NCBI GenBank assembly: GCA_021323655.1
Contig: JAJPKO010000041.1
Coordinates: forward strand, 37,191-101,190
From: Acidobacteriaceae bacterium
GTDB lineage: Bacteria > Acidobacteriota > Terriglobia > Terriglobales > Acidobacteriaceae
Direction: 5' to 3'
Length of the DNA stretch: 64,000 bases
The notes under the pieces are model-generated. The model did not search any database. It saw only the letters and a list, made by a program, of their open reading frames with translations, and had not been told where the DNA came from. Shown here piece after piece: positions 34,344-43,328 of the stretch (position 1 is the stretch's first letter; each line of letters begins with the position of its first letter). The position numbers and the translations under genes were made by a program.

Positions 34344-37219
34344 GACCACACTCCAAGATTGCCGACAGTTGCCGGATCCAGCAGAAGCATCTGCGCAGGC
34401 TGGGGCGCTTGATTCACAGAGACGGGGCCAAAGATCTTAAAAAATGGAAGGTGCCGGGTTCGCACGGCAGGCGAGGATGCGCAGAGTACCGGTGGCACCG
34501 CAGGTGAAAGTATTTCTCCGCTCAGGCCGAGTGACTGCATTTGTACAGCGAGGACTCCCGGTGTCCTTTGAATTAGCTCAATAATCTCCGCGGCAACGAC
34601 GTTCTGACCAAGTTGCCGCGTGCTGAAGGAGAAGGCCGTACTCAGCATCTGCCATACATTTGCAAGCACCATCGGCGGTGAGTAGTCGCTGCCCACCCGA
34701 ATCTTTGCCCCGAAAGTGAAGAGTACCGGTGAGTAAGAAACAACCTTCAACGGTACATATGGATTGCCTTGTGCTCGCAGTGCCTGTACTAGGTGCACAA
34801 GAATGTCGTCATCCGGGTGAAGTAGCGCGCCGTTTTCGCCTGCAACGGTAAGGTAGACGCCGCGCGTATTTCCGAACCACGTCCATGTAGCCAGTGCCTT
34901 GGCAATTCCGGCAAAAGCGAGCGCGTAGTTCTGGTAGTCTTCGAGCGAAACGATGCGGTCGAGAGTCAGCGTTGGCAGCGGAGCACTGGTGCGCGCATCC
35001 TCTGCCGATGCAGGATCTGCCGCTCCGGATGCAGGGCTGGGATTCGTAGACGACTTCAATCCCTGTGGACGATCGAGCGGCTGCGAAAGCTGCCCGGCTC
35101 TCACCATTCCCGCACTGCCGATACCTTTTCGATAGACAGCACGAATATTCGCCTGCCCGGTCGGGGTACGTGAACCGTTGATGCCGTTTCCAAATTGAAC
35201 GACAACGTTTCCTGCTTTGTTGACGCGCGTGACATAGACGCGATCGGCTGGTCCAGATGAGAGGAAGTTCGGAACTTCGTGCCATCTAAGGTTGTTTACC
35301 CAGACTTCGAGTGTGGAGCGCGAACCATTTCCTATTGCTGCAGAGACATAGGTGAGTGGCGTTTGTTTCAGCGTGAATTCCAATGCGCCGTTGGTCGCAT
35401 CACCATTGCCAAGAATCTCCAGTACTGTTTCGCCGTGCGTCGCATCCACTGCATTGGCGTTCACGCTGACCGTCGCGCGATCGTATATGCGCATAAGCGG
35501 TTGCAATAGAGCGAGCGTTGTGATGTCACCCTGGACCGTCGGCGCCTGGACGATAGCGGCTTCGCCGACTATGGGATCTCCTGAATCGGAGGGAAGAAGT
35601 GTGACATTCGCGGTGTCCGCAAGCAGAGAGCCTGGGACACCGCTGAGCGTGATCACACTCCACAGCGTGGTCCCTGTGGCTGCATCGCTGGCTGGCGGAA
35701 AGCTGTCCACAAGGAATGTCTGCCCATCAGATACAGTTAGTGTGCCTGCGGCATTTGCCGGAGTAAATGCTGCGCTGCTCCCGATAGTGACTTGCAGACG
35801 TACGCGTTTCCCGGAGATGCCAATCGGCTGGTTTGCTGCAATCTTCTGCCCCCCAATAATTGAGAGAGAACTGCCTTCCACCGGAGCAAGCATTCCGGAT
35901 TGTTTTGTGTAACTACTGTCGAGCGCCCAGGCGGTGAGTGGGAGTGTTGCCGGCGTAAGCGGCACGCTCTGGATATACGCGGTGATGTCACGTGTTTCAC
36001 TGACAAATTTCTTAAGCACATCCACAGTAGAGAAGGCCCTGTAACCAGTAAGAATTTCCCCCAGAGCCAAAGCCAGTTGTGTACTTTTTGTGGTGAGTGT
36101 AAAAGCATTTGGATTTGATTCGACTGGCGAAGCAGTGATTTGAAAGAAAGAGGTATAGCCAAGCCCGGTCAGGATGATCCACTGCGAGGAGGTGAGTGCA
36201 GCGTATGATGCATCCAGGCTGATTTTGCCATCGTTATTGTAGATTGTTGTAAATTCCCACTCCGATCCGCCCGATGGATATCCTTTGATTTTGGATGGGT
36301 CCACACCACTGTTTTTGTCATTTGGAATCAGGCCAACCGCGGGTCCCTGTACGCCGTAAAGAGCGGCCTTCTTGCGGAAGATAAACAGGTCTACAGCTGC
36401 CCCGTTGCTGAGGGCCGTAGCAAAATCGTGATCGGCAGAGTTGCTCGAAGCTCCACTAAAGCTTCCGTTCCAGGTAATTCTGGTGTTCCCGGATTTTATG
36501 TCTATAAAAATGTCCGTAACATACCGCACGTCCCCAACATTCGGGGAAGTAGATGTTCCTTTAGCATTGCTCACAAACAGCAACGCATCGCCTACATTAA
36601 CGTTGTTCGCTGTGCCTTCAATCCAGGTGCTGGTGTCTGCAGGATTAAGTTGCCACGGCTGCGAGGTCTGTGCGGGCAGCGCGTTCCATGCAATGACTGC
36701 GGTCAGATCAGAAGATGTCTCGAAGACTTGCGGTCTTTCGCCCGGCCCTGGCACGCTCTGCACGCGGGTTCCTGCGGGAATCAGGACATTGTCTGGCGAG
36801 CCAGGAGCGCTGCTGAGTGTAAAGGCAAGAATGTCAGAGGCGGCTACTCCCGGCGAAGGAACATAGCCTACAAGGCGTGCCAACTCAAAGACCGAGCGCT
36901 GGCTTACTGCTGTACGCAAATATGCCTCGTTCGCAAAGCGCTCCTGATAGAAGGTGAGAATGTCGCAAACCACGGACCACGCATCGAGAAGCGCAATGCT
37001 GAAGTCTGATGTATCGCGGGTGCGCAGCAAGGCCAGCGCCGGATAATCAGGACTGGATAAGGCAGCAAGCAAGCTTGCATTGAAGCTGCTATAGGTGCCT
37101 GTACGATAGGCAATCGCAGACAGAGCAGGACGATTCTGAATCACCTGCGGCGTCTCGCTGCCGGTGCCTTCGCAGCAACCACAGAGCTGCTGTTCCTGGA
37201 TGACGCACTCGCCGCTCAT
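34340..37219 (-). CDS. gpJ-like baseplate assembly protein (second copy, Afp12-like)
   Basis: A 959-residue baseplate wedge protein. Seen: an N-terminal Cys-rich start (CVIQEQQLCGCCEGTG), the helical segment LDAWSVVCDILTFYQERFANEAYLRTA shared with phage-like baseplate J proteins of injection systems, ARLVGYVPSPGVAASD, a large beta-rich insert, and the C-terminal baseplate-J part (GNGINGSRTPTGQANI, then RIVSLEDYQNYALAFAGI). These proteins form the wedge ring that triggers sheath contraction. Its ATG overlaps the preceding gene by 4 bases. Paired with the gene upstream, as Afp11/Afp12-type pairs are in known eCIS loci. Confidence 0.85.
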   Translation of the reverse strand: MSGECVIQEQQLCGCCEGTGSETPQVIQNRPALSAIAYRTGTYSSFNASLLAALSSPDYPALALLRTRDTSDFSIALLDAWSVVCDILTFYQERFANEAYLRTAVSQRSVFELARLVGYVPSPGVAASDILAFTLSSAPGSPDNVLIPAGTRVQSVPGPGERPQVFETSSDLTAVIAWNALPAQTSQPWQLNPADTSTWIEGTANNVNVGDALLFVSNAKGTSTSPNVGDVRYVTDIFIDIKSGNTRITWNGSFSGASSNSADHDFATALSNGAAVDLFIFRKKAALYGVQGPAVGLIPNDKNSGVDPSKIKGYPSGGSEWEFTTIYNNDGKISLDASYAALTSSQWIILTGLGYTSFFQITASPVESNPNAFTLTTKSTQLALALGEILTGYRAFSTVDVLKKFVSETRDITAYIQSVPLTPATLPLTAWALDSSYTKQSGMLAPVEGSSLSIIGGQKIAANQPIGISGKRVRLQVTIGSSAAFTPANAAGTLTVSDGQTFLVDSFPPASDAATGTTLWSVITLSGVPGSLLADTANVTLLPSDSGDPIVGEAAIVQAPTVQGDITTLALLQPLMRIYDRATVSVNANAVDATHGETVLEILGNGDATNGALEFTLKQTPLTYVSAAIGNGSRSTLEVWVNNLRWHEVPNFLSSGPADRVYVTRVNKAGNVVVQFGNGINGSRTPTGQANIRAVYRKGIGSAGMVRAGQLSQPLDRPQGLKSSTNPSPASGAADPASAEDARTSAPLPTLTLDRIVSLEDYQNYALAFAGIAKALATWTWFGNTRGVYLTVAGENGALLHPDDDILVHLVQALRAQGNPYVPLKVVSYSPVLFTFGAKIRVGSDYSPPMVLANVWQMLSTAFSFSTRQLGQNVVAAEIIELIQRTPGVLAVQMQSLGLSGEILSPAVPPVLCASSPAVRTRHLPFFKIFGPVSVNQAPQPAQMLLLDPATVGNLGVWS

Positions 37220-39678
37220 TTGCCACCATCCATGTGCAGAACAAAGATGCCATGGTCCAGCCGGTCAGGATCGTTGTCGCAGCGTGCAATCTCCAGCCGT
37301 CCCATGGTGAGATATCCTTGTGCCACGCCATCCAGCGCAAGATTATCCATTCGTTCAAATACCGTGAGCGTAGCTGAGACGACACCTTCCACAGACTGCG
37401 CAGCGGCAATGAGTGGGCTTGCGTAAACCGTTTGGGCAAAGGTGAAGTTCTCCGGATTCAGGATCCCCGGTTTTCCGCTGCATTGGTTGCCGGTGATGAA
37501 CAGGTGAAGCAAAGCTTCTTCCACATCACGCCTGAAATGGCCAGCTGCAACGCAGATGTCCATCTCGATTCGCAGGCCAATGATTTTAGCGCCCTCGGCT
37601 TCAAGGTCTACGCCCATCATTCGGCGCATATTGAGAGTGTCTTTGACAGTAGTGATCAGGGTAGGCGTTATCGTTGTGGCCGGAGACACCGAGACAAATG
37701 CTGTATGCCAGCTTCCGGTCCAACGTAACGTTCCACGTGCTTCAGTTACACCTGATACAGTAGCTGCCTGCACGCCGTAGTCATCTTCCGTTACAGCGCG
37801 CAACTGTGTCTGAAAGCTGAAGGGCGCATGTTGCCGAATGTGTTCCATGTCTTCAGGATCAACACCGCCAGCTGCAGGGAGTGGGTTGCGTACCGCAATA
37901 ATTCCCAACACGGGGGTCAGTACATGGGCGAGCGTATCTCGTCCGATATTTCCAGCTCTGCCATTCCCGATGCGATACATCGCGCGAAAACGCTGTCCGG
38001 TTTCAGGGCCCATACCGTACTGTCCGTCACCAAAGCGCAGAAAAACGGTGCCATTGTGTTCGATCTCCGGTATGCACACGCGCTCATTCTCATTGCTTGA
38101 AAGCAGGTCAGGAGGTGATGGAATGGTCCAGAACTCGCCATCATCACTTTGAACCTGAAGCTGAGGTTGTGCAGTGATTGCTGAAGCAGCGGGCAAGAGA
38201 AATGCGGAGGCGGACTTCGATGTATCCAGCGGCAGCGCGAACGTGAGCGGCGCATGCGCAAGTCCAGGGTAAAATCTGGATCGTGCTGCTGTGGGGACAG
38301 GCTGTCCGGAGCAGGTGCACGTCGTGGCAGGGTTGGGCGAAGGCGGCGCAGATGGTACCTCGCCGAGGTCTTCCCATGTTTCCAGCCAGAGTCCGTGGTC
38401 GCCGGGGACAATATTGCCGCGCGCCACGCTTACATTTGAAACAGAGATGGTCTTTCCGTCTGCGTTTGCAAAAGTGGAAGAGAGACACAGTGGAAATGGA
38501 AGCGCATCTTCCTGTGCCCAAGCGATCCGGGTGACGGGCTGAAGCGTGAGCGGATCGAGCAGCGGTGTGTTCTCGAATTCGTATTCGACTTTCGTGAGGC
38601 GCACAGCCCAGCGATGTGCCGGGTCTGCATCGGCCGTATTTCCTGTCCGGGGCCCTACAACTTCCTCAAAGATGAGCACTGTCCCGGGCGCGAGACTAGT
38701 CAGGTTTCCAGCGAGTGTGGCCTCTGTGGCGCCTGGAGGGAGGCAGCAGTTCGAGTCACTCCAGGTATAAAAGTGCATTTCATTCTGTTGTACAAACAGC
38801 GTCACGTCAGTCATGCTGGCAAAGATCGGCTGTGTAGTTTTCTCAAGCTGCTGCGCTGCGGAACTCCCAGGCTTTGCCAATGCAGGGAGCCCAGGTACTC
38901 GTACGTAGAACAGCGTGTCTTTCGGCAAAGTGATATTGTCACTGGAAACAGTGATGGCAATCCACGCGCGCGCGTTCGAGCCTTCGTACAGGTAGTAATC
39001 CACGAGGCGGGCATGGCGCCGGAGTGAGATGCGGCTGCGGGCTGTGCCGATATAGGCCTCGGTACTTACTGCGTCCTGTTGATAGCTCAAGTGGTCAGCA
39101 GCATAGGCCAGAGTTTCAACCATCGCGATGCCGATATCGGGGGCATGTCCCTCCGTCCAGCTGGGAACTAGAGTGGAAACGCGATCGAGCATGACTTGGC
39201 GGAAACCGTCGTAGTCTTTCGCAAGATAATTTATGTCTGGAGCGGGCGTGACCTTCGGTGCGCAGCAGTTGTCCGGAGCGCAATCCGCTGCACTCAAACA
39301 TCCGGCTTTAAAGGAAAATGTCACGCTGGAAAGCGCCGGATCAAAGCCCGCGGGTGGTTCTGGTGATCCTGGAAATGCAGTGAGCGAGAGCGTATAGGTA
39401 GAAAAATCCCCGGTATGGTCGAGCGTGACTGTCACCACATTCGGTTGGGTATGAGTTCCCAGTGATACTGCAACTACACTGATAGGCGCACTGCCGGAAC
39501 CTCCGGAAACAGCAACCTGCGAGGGTGTGAGTGTGAGCCTGCGCGCATCTTTCAGCAGTGTAAGCGCAAGCTGCTTGCCGCATGGGCTGTCTATCACTTC
39601 AAGGAAGTCGATGCCGTTCAGAGAGGGGTCCTGCAGGACCAGAGCGCGGCGGTTTTTCTGTGAACAGAAGTAGATCAA
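37216..39678 (-). CDS. gpJ-like baseplate assembly protein (first copy, Afp11-like)
   Basis: An 820-residue baseplate wedge protein. Seen: an N-terminal segment with LVLQDPSLNGIDFLEVID, NYLAKDYDGFRQVMLDRVSTLVPSW, then MVETLAYAADHLSYQQDAVSTEAYIGTA (the conserved J-family helix), VRFGDGQYGMG-like sequence (LRFGDGQYGMGPETG), and the C-terminal PLPAAGGVDPEDMEHIRQHAP with AVTEDDYGVQAA. The start is TTG at 39678: it overlaps the gp25 stop as TTGA and has GGAGGAG 5 bases upstream, whereas a longer frame to 39825 would run through gp25 and is not protein-like. Coupled to both neighbours. Confidence 0.87.
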   Translation of the reverse strand: MIYFCSQKNRRALVLQDPSLNGIDFLEVIDSPCGKQLALTLLKDARRLTLTPSQVAVSGGSGSAPISVVAVSLGTHTQPNVVTVTLDHTGDFSTYTLSLTAFPGSPEPPAGFDPALSSVTFSFKAGCLSAADCAPDNCCAPKVTPAPDINYLAKDYDGFRQVMLDRVSTLVPSWTEGHAPDIGIAMVETLAYAADHLSYQQDAVSTEAYIGTARSRISLRRHARLVDYYLYEGSNARAWIAITVSSDNITLPKDTLFYVRVPGLPALAKPGSSAAQQLEKTTQPIFASMTDVTLFVQQNEMHFYTWSDSNCCLPPGATEATLAGNLTSLAPGTVLIFEEVVGPRTGNTADADPAHRWAVRLTKVEYEFENTPLLDPLTLQPVTRIAWAQEDALPFPLCLSSTFANADGKTISVSNVSVARGNIVPGDHGLWLETWEDLGEVPSAPPSPNPATTCTCSGQPVPTAARSRFYPGLAHAPLTFALPLDTSKSASAFLLPAASAITAQPQLQVQSDDGEFWTIPSPPDLLSSNENERVCIPEIEHNGTVFLRFGDGQYGMGPETGQRFRAMYRIGNGRAGNIGRDTLAHVLTPVLGIIAVRNPLPAAGGVDPEDMEHIRQHAPFSFQTQLRAVTEDDYGVQAATVSGVTEARGTLRWTGSWHTAFVSVSPATTITPTLITTVKDTLNMRRMMGVDLEAEGAKIIGLRIEMDICVAAGHFRRDVEEALLHLFITGNQCSGKPGILNPENFTFAQTVYASPLIAAAQSVEGVVSATLTVFERMDNLALDGVAQGYLTMGRLEIARCDNDPDRLDHGIFVLHMDGGK

Positions 39679-40052
39679 GATGCTCCTCCACTTCCGCCGC
39701 CGTAGACAAACTGCTGTGTCTGCTGTTGCTGCGACTGGATGATCGTGTACTGGACGGTGATCAGCAGTGCTGCGTCCTCGGTCGTAACGGAAACGGACTG
39801 GACGCGTATCACATCCGGCAGCCATTGTTGAAGCGATGCTTGAATGATCTGCTGCTGTGCTGCTGCGAGCACATCGCTGTTCGGGTCAAAGACTAGCTGT
39901 GCCGTCCCAGTGCCGAAAGTCGGGCGGTTCACGCGCTCTCCCGGCGAAGTGAAGAGCAACTGCTCGATCATGTCGCGAATATGCGAGGCGGTGCTGGTCT
40001 GCGCGGTGCGGCCGCTCGAATCGAATCGGTAAGGAAAGGCCAGGTCCATCAT
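39675..40052 (-). CDS. gp25-like baseplate wedge protein
   Basis: A 125-residue protein of the GPW/gp25 family. Seen: AFPYRFDSSGRTAQ near the N-terminus, the helix HIRDMIEQLLFTSPGERVNRPTFG with the conserved TxxGER, and LVFDPNSDVLAAA. gp25 forms the contact between baseplate and the first sheath ring and is among the most conserved proteins of contractile tails. Two tandem ATGs (40052 and 40049) are possible; GTGAGG favours the second. The Gln/Gly-rich C-terminus (QSQQQQTQQF) is unusual but low complexity. Confidence 0.88.
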   Translation of the reverse strand: MMDLAFPYRFDSSGRTAQTSTASHIRDMIEQLLFTSPGERVNRPTFGTGTAQLVFDPNSDVLAAAQQQIIQASLQQWLPDVIRVQSVSVTTEDAALLITVQYTIIQSQQQQTQQFVYGGGSGGAS

Positions 40053-40056
40053 AGCC

Positions 40057-40374
40057 TCACATCGCTGTAACGCGTGTTTGAGTCACAACCGGAATCAACG
40101 GTGTTCCTGTTGGAACGCATATGGAAGTACCGCTCTGAGCAAGCAGCGGTTGTCCAAAAGAAGTTACTCGCGCCGTTCCCGTGATCCATTGCGCCGTAAC
40201 GCATGGTGGAATCGGAGGAGGGACAAGTGGGCATCCCGCAACTACCCACGGGCTTGTTAACAGTAGTGATGGCATTGCATCCAGCGTTACGGAAGGATTT
40301 GGCGCAGTTGGCTGCGCCTGCCCGCCGTGGCTGCACATTACTGTCGCTCCCTGTTGAATCAGAAATCCCGGCAT
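40057..40374 (-). CDS. PAAR-like spike-tip protein
   Basis: A 105-residue protein with MCSHGGQAQPTAPNPSVTL, the DUF4280/PAAR-like pattern, and later CPLVPPPIPPC and CVPTG. PAAR proteins cap the gp5-type spike with a zinc-stabilised cone; the cysteines and histidine (Cys14, His16, Cys48, Cys58 region) could serve as ligands. Sits between the spike and gp25 genes with gaps of 9 and 4 bases. No C-terminal toxin extension is present. Confidence 0.82.
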   Translation of the reverse strand: MPGFLIQQGATVMCSHGGQAQPTAPNPSVTLDAMPSLLLTSPWVVAGCPLVPPPIPPCVTAQWITGTARVTSFGQPLLAQSGTSICVPTGTPLIPVVTQTRVTAM

Positions 40375-40383
40375 TGCTTCTCC

Positions 40384-40890
40384 TTAAATCACTTCCAGTG
40401 CGCCTTCATTCACGGTGACCGCAGGTCCGGTCATCGCAATGGTTGCGCCCTGTCCATTGCTGATGGTGATGCCCGTGTCTGTTATCGAAATCAGCGCGCC
40501 AGTGGCAGATTTGAGCAAAATACCACCCGTCGGTCCGGGAACATCGCTGATTATCAATGTGTTCTGTCCTGTGGTCTGGATCACGACCTGCTGCAATGCA
40601 GGCGGAGCAGCCAATGCCAGTGCAGGGACTTCAGCTGCTGATCCCCAGAAGCAACCCACCCAGATGGGATAGTCTGCATCACCCTGCTCAAACTCAACCC
40701 ACACGCCGGAGCCAATGGCCGGCACAGCAAACATTCCTGCCTGAATGCCGGCAAACGGCACGCAGGGCATGGCCCACGTAGAGGGCAAAATATTCGACAC
40801 ATCCGGTACCTGCACCATCAGTCGCCCCATCTGCATGGGGTCAATGTTGTCCAGCACCGTTCCGCGATATTTGCCGTAGTATTTCGCCAT
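40384..40890 (-). CDS. gp5/VgrG-like spike protein (OB-fold and beta-helix)
   Basis: A 168-residue central spike protein. Seen: an N-terminal OB-fold like that of baseplate protein gpV/gp5 (GKYRGTVLDNIDPMQMGRLMVQVPDV, then WVEFEQGDADYPIWVGCFWG), and a C-terminal stretch of short repeats (GGILLKSATGALISITDTGITISNG) that would form the trimeric beta-helix needle. No lysozyme domain. The gp27-like hub is encoded separately just upstream, so hub and spike are split as in other eCIS rather than fused as in VgrG. Confidence 0.88.
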   Translation of the reverse strand: MAKYYGKYRGTVLDNIDPMQMGRLMVQVPDVSNILPSTWAMPCVPFAGIQAGMFAVPAIGSGVWVEFEQGDADYPIWVGCFWGSAAEVPALALAAPPALQQVVIQTTGQNTLIISDVPGPTGGILLKSATGALISITDTGITISNGQGATIAMTGPAVTVNEGALEVI

Positions 40891-40905
40891 GCTGTCTTTC
40901 CTCGC

Positions 40906-42042
40906 TTAAAACGAAGGTGCCGGAACCATTGGCACATTCGAGATCAGCGCGTTTCTGCGTAGAGTAAAGTCCTGCTTGTATTCACCGGGCTTGATGTGGT
41001 GCTTTGTGCTGTCCACATAATGCAGGCCATCAAAGGCGAGGCCAGCGCCGCGTACACCTACCAGGCTGCGCGCATTCAGAATCTGTCCATAACGCAGGAC
41101 ATCCAACGATCCTTGTCCGGTGACTACATCGGCTGAATCTGCGGCCTTTGCCATTCCGCGCATCAGTGCTTGAGGCACGGGCTCCTTTGCAGTATCGGTC
41201 ATCTGTTCGATCTTTTGCGGTACTGGAACAGCCAGTCCCAGTGGAGGGTTCAGCGGCGTCACGGGAGGAATCGGGACAGGAATCGAAATTTTCGTTGTCG
41301 GTTCCTGAATGTAGACAATCGGAAGCACTGAGTTCTTTGGCTGATATTGAAATGTGAGGTTCTCAACGTTGGTCCATGAGTCCAGATTCACATTCAGCGA
41401 TGGCTGTGGAATGCCGAATTTAATCTGCGGTCCCCAGTATGCTGTGCTTGTTCCCGGCAACGGCCCTGGATTTACGTAGAAGACGTAGCCTGCTTCCTGC
41501 GCAAGTTGGTTGATGTATTTGAAGTCGGTTTCTTTTTGCGAGCGGATCTTATCTACCGGCACTTCGATATTTGGAACAACCGCTGGCATGACTTCAGGAA
41601 CAACGCCGAACCCCGCATACTTGCTGAGGATAGTGAGCACGCGTATATCGGGCGGCATGCCAGGATACGGCAGCCCGGAGAAGTCCACCAGGTCCATCAA
41701 TGCAGAGAGGTCGTGCCCTTTAACAACAAGTGTGGACGAGCCTCGCATTGCATCCGGATGAACTTCATGGTGCTCGACAATTCCGTCCATGATGACCTGC
41801 GGAAGCCCACCCAATGTCACCATGATAACGACGCGCAGCAGGGGCAACGGCGATTCAGCGGTAAGCAAAAAGAAAGTCTGGAGAATGGAGCGGTCTGCGA
41901 TTGTAAACGTCATCTCAAAGCCGCTGCGGCCCGTTGCCGACATTTCGATTTCAACCGAAGTAAGCGCATCTATCAGGGGCTTCGGCACAGGCACCGGGAC
42001 CATTGGCCCGGCAAGCAGCGTCAGGTAAAGTCCGCTAGACAT
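40906..42042 (-). CDS. gp27-like baseplate hub protein (late control D family)
   Basis: A 378-residue hub protein. Seen: VEIEMSATGRSGFEMTFTI, VIMDGIVEHHEVHPD, LVVKGHDLSALMDLVD, then QKETDFKYINQLAQEAGYVFYV, the conserved core of phage late-control D/gp27 proteins, and LDGLHYVDSTKHHI-like sequence (FDGLHYVDSTKHHIKPGEY) near the C-terminus. It would adapt the sixfold tube to the threefold spike. Start at 42042 chosen for AGGAG 7 bases upstream; it overlaps the LysM gene by 8 bases, and the longer frame reads through that gene. Confidence 0.87.
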   Translation of the reverse strand: MSSGLYLTLLAGPMVPVPVPKPLIDALTSVEIEMSATGRSGFEMTFTIADRSILQTFFLLTAESPLPLLRVVIMVTLGGLPQVIMDGIVEHHEVHPDAMRGSSTLVVKGHDLSALMDLVDFSGLPYPGMPPDIRVLTILSKYAGFGVVPEVMPAVVPNIEVPVDKIRSQKETDFKYINQLAQEAGYVFYVNPGPLPGTSTAYWGPQIKFGIPQPSLNVNLDSWTNVENLTFQYQPKNSVLPIVYIQEPTTKISIPVPIPPVTPLNPPLGLAVPVPQKIEQMTDTAKEPVPQALMRGMAKAADSADVVTGQGSLDVLRYGQILNARSLVGVRGAGLAFDGLHYVDSTKHHIKPGEYKQDFTLRRNALISNVPMVPAPSF

Positions 42043-42400
42043 TGCGTGCTCCTGCTGGGATTCCCGCCGCCATGGGAAGCAAGATGGTACGTCCTGCCTG
42101 CGCCACCAGCTCATCAGGATCAGTCGCACCATTCGCATCGCAGATCATCCACCAGAGTGTTGGATCGCCGAGAAACTTTGCCGCCAGATTGTCGATCCGG
42201 TCACCATCCACAACCACATAATTTTGTATGGAGGTGTAGATGGTTGCTTGCGGAACAATACGGCGCACGAGATATTTCACCGGAGTGCCGTCCGCAAGCG
42301 TAGTGGTTTCGACCGCGGCGCCATAGTAGCGGCTATTGCTGTTCGTGGTCGCGCCATTTCCGGCTGCGGACTGTACCAGTGATGAAAGCGCAGTATCCAT
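42035..42400 (-). CDS. LysM-like baseplate protein
   Basis: A 121-residue protein whose C-terminal half is LysM-like: YVVVDGDRIDNLAAKFLGDPTLWWMICDANG, a pattern seen in gp53-type and Afp7-type baseplate proteins that bind around the hub. GGAGGAG precedes the ATG by 6 bases. In eCIS clusters this protein is normally encoded between the tube-initiator and hub genes, exactly as here. Confidence 0.85.
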   Translation of the reverse strand: MDTALSSLVQSAAGNGATTNSNSRYYGAAVETTTLADGTPVKYLVRRIVPQATIYTSIQNYVVVDGDRIDNLAAKFLGDPTLWWMICDANGATDPDELVAQAGRTILLPMAAGIPAGARNV

Positions 42401-42412
42401 TGTGTGCTCCTC

Positions 42413-43015
42413 CTATGCAAGCTGGGCCATGGTTTCCTGTCCAATCTGATATGTCATATACAGAGCGCCCGCAGGGGTGAGGAAACCGACATCATTCACA
42501 TTCAGCACGCGCATGTTCAATGTGACTTTGGCGCGTATCGGATTTAGTTGCGGGTCGAATGCCTCCTCCGTAATCTCCATGCCGGTAATGCGAACCGGAG
42601 TGATACGGTTCCTGCTCCAGGCAAAAAGCGTAAGCGCTGATTCCATCGGCAGAATTTCGATTGTGCCCAGCAGCGAAAGAACTTCATTCGCAATCAATAC
42701 GCCGCTCGATGGATACACAAGCAGTTCCAGCGCGGAGAGCTGCGGCTGAATACCGTAGGCGAGCGTGTTGGCATCTCCCTGTGCCAGCAAATCAGTGGCG
42801 TCAATTTCCGCGTCGCACTTGATGGTTTCGATCGGCGGCCCTTTCAGACGCAAAATTTCTGTGTGGTCCGGCTGGTCGCCCACACTTTGCGGTTTGAGAG
42901 AGCGCGTAATGGAGTCCGGATTATATTGCAGCAGGATTTTTCCGAGTGGCACTCCAGTTGCCGGATCTACAGAGAGAATTGCTCCTTTGCGTAGAATCGG
43001 TGAAATGTCAGGCAT
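42413..43015 (-). CDS. Tube-initiator protein (CIS tube, Afp7-like)
   Basis: A 200-residue protein with GKILLQYNPDSITRSLKP at the N-terminus and LEILLVYPSSG-like and FAWSRNRITPVRITGMEITEEAFDPQLNPIRAKVTL segments, typical of the contractile injection tube-initiator family that sits between hub and tube. Usually a LysM domain follows in the same chain; here it is encoded by the next gene. It overlaps the upstream small gene by 8 bases. Confidence 0.83.
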   Translation of the reverse strand: MPDISPILRKGAILSVDPATGVPLGKILLQYNPDSITRSLKPQSVGDQPDHTEILRLKGPPIETIKCDAEIDATDLLAQGDANTLAYGIQPQLSALELLVYPSSGVLIANEVLSLLGTIEILPMESALTLFAWSRNRITPVRITGMEITEEAFDPQLNPIRAKVTLNMRVLNVNDVGFLTPAGALYMTYQIGQETMAQLA

Positions 43016-43328
43016 AGCGGTCCTCCTCGCTGCGTTCCGGCAGAGCGCGCGTTGTTTCTTGTTGTGTAGGCCGCAGTTTCATGGCAATGTATCCGGCGAC
43101 CTGGCGTGCTGCCTGCTCTGGAGTGGCATCTGGAGATAGCATCCCCGCGTTGATTTTGTCGGCCCCTTTCACGGCGGACCAGCTCATGCCGGGAGCTCTC
43201 GAGACAAAGTCACGCAGTCTTTTTTCCAATGTTCTGGTGAATCTGATCTGCTCTGAACGCGAGTAGTTTTCCAACGTAAGGCGCGCAATGCGAAAGTTGA
43301 TTGCCGTCGCGGGCGATGCTGATTTCAT
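43008..43328 (-). CDS. Small eCIS-associated protein of unknown function
   Basis: A 106-residue, probably helical protein (RLTLENYSRSEQIRFTRTLEKRLRDFVSRAPG, then ATPEQAARQVAGYIAMKL). No signal peptide or membrane segment. It is fixed between the AAA+ ATPase and the tube-initiator gene with overlaps of 4 and 8 bases, so it is very likely expressed with the particle. I do not recognise a function; a chaperone or assembly role is only a guess. ATG at 43328 has GAGG 7 bases upstream. Confidence 0.7.
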   Translation of the reverse strand: MKSASPATAINFRIARLTLENYSRSEQIRFTRTLEKRLRDFVSRAPGMSWSAVKGADKINAGMLSPDATPEQAARQVAGYIAMKLRPTQQETTRALPERSEEDRYA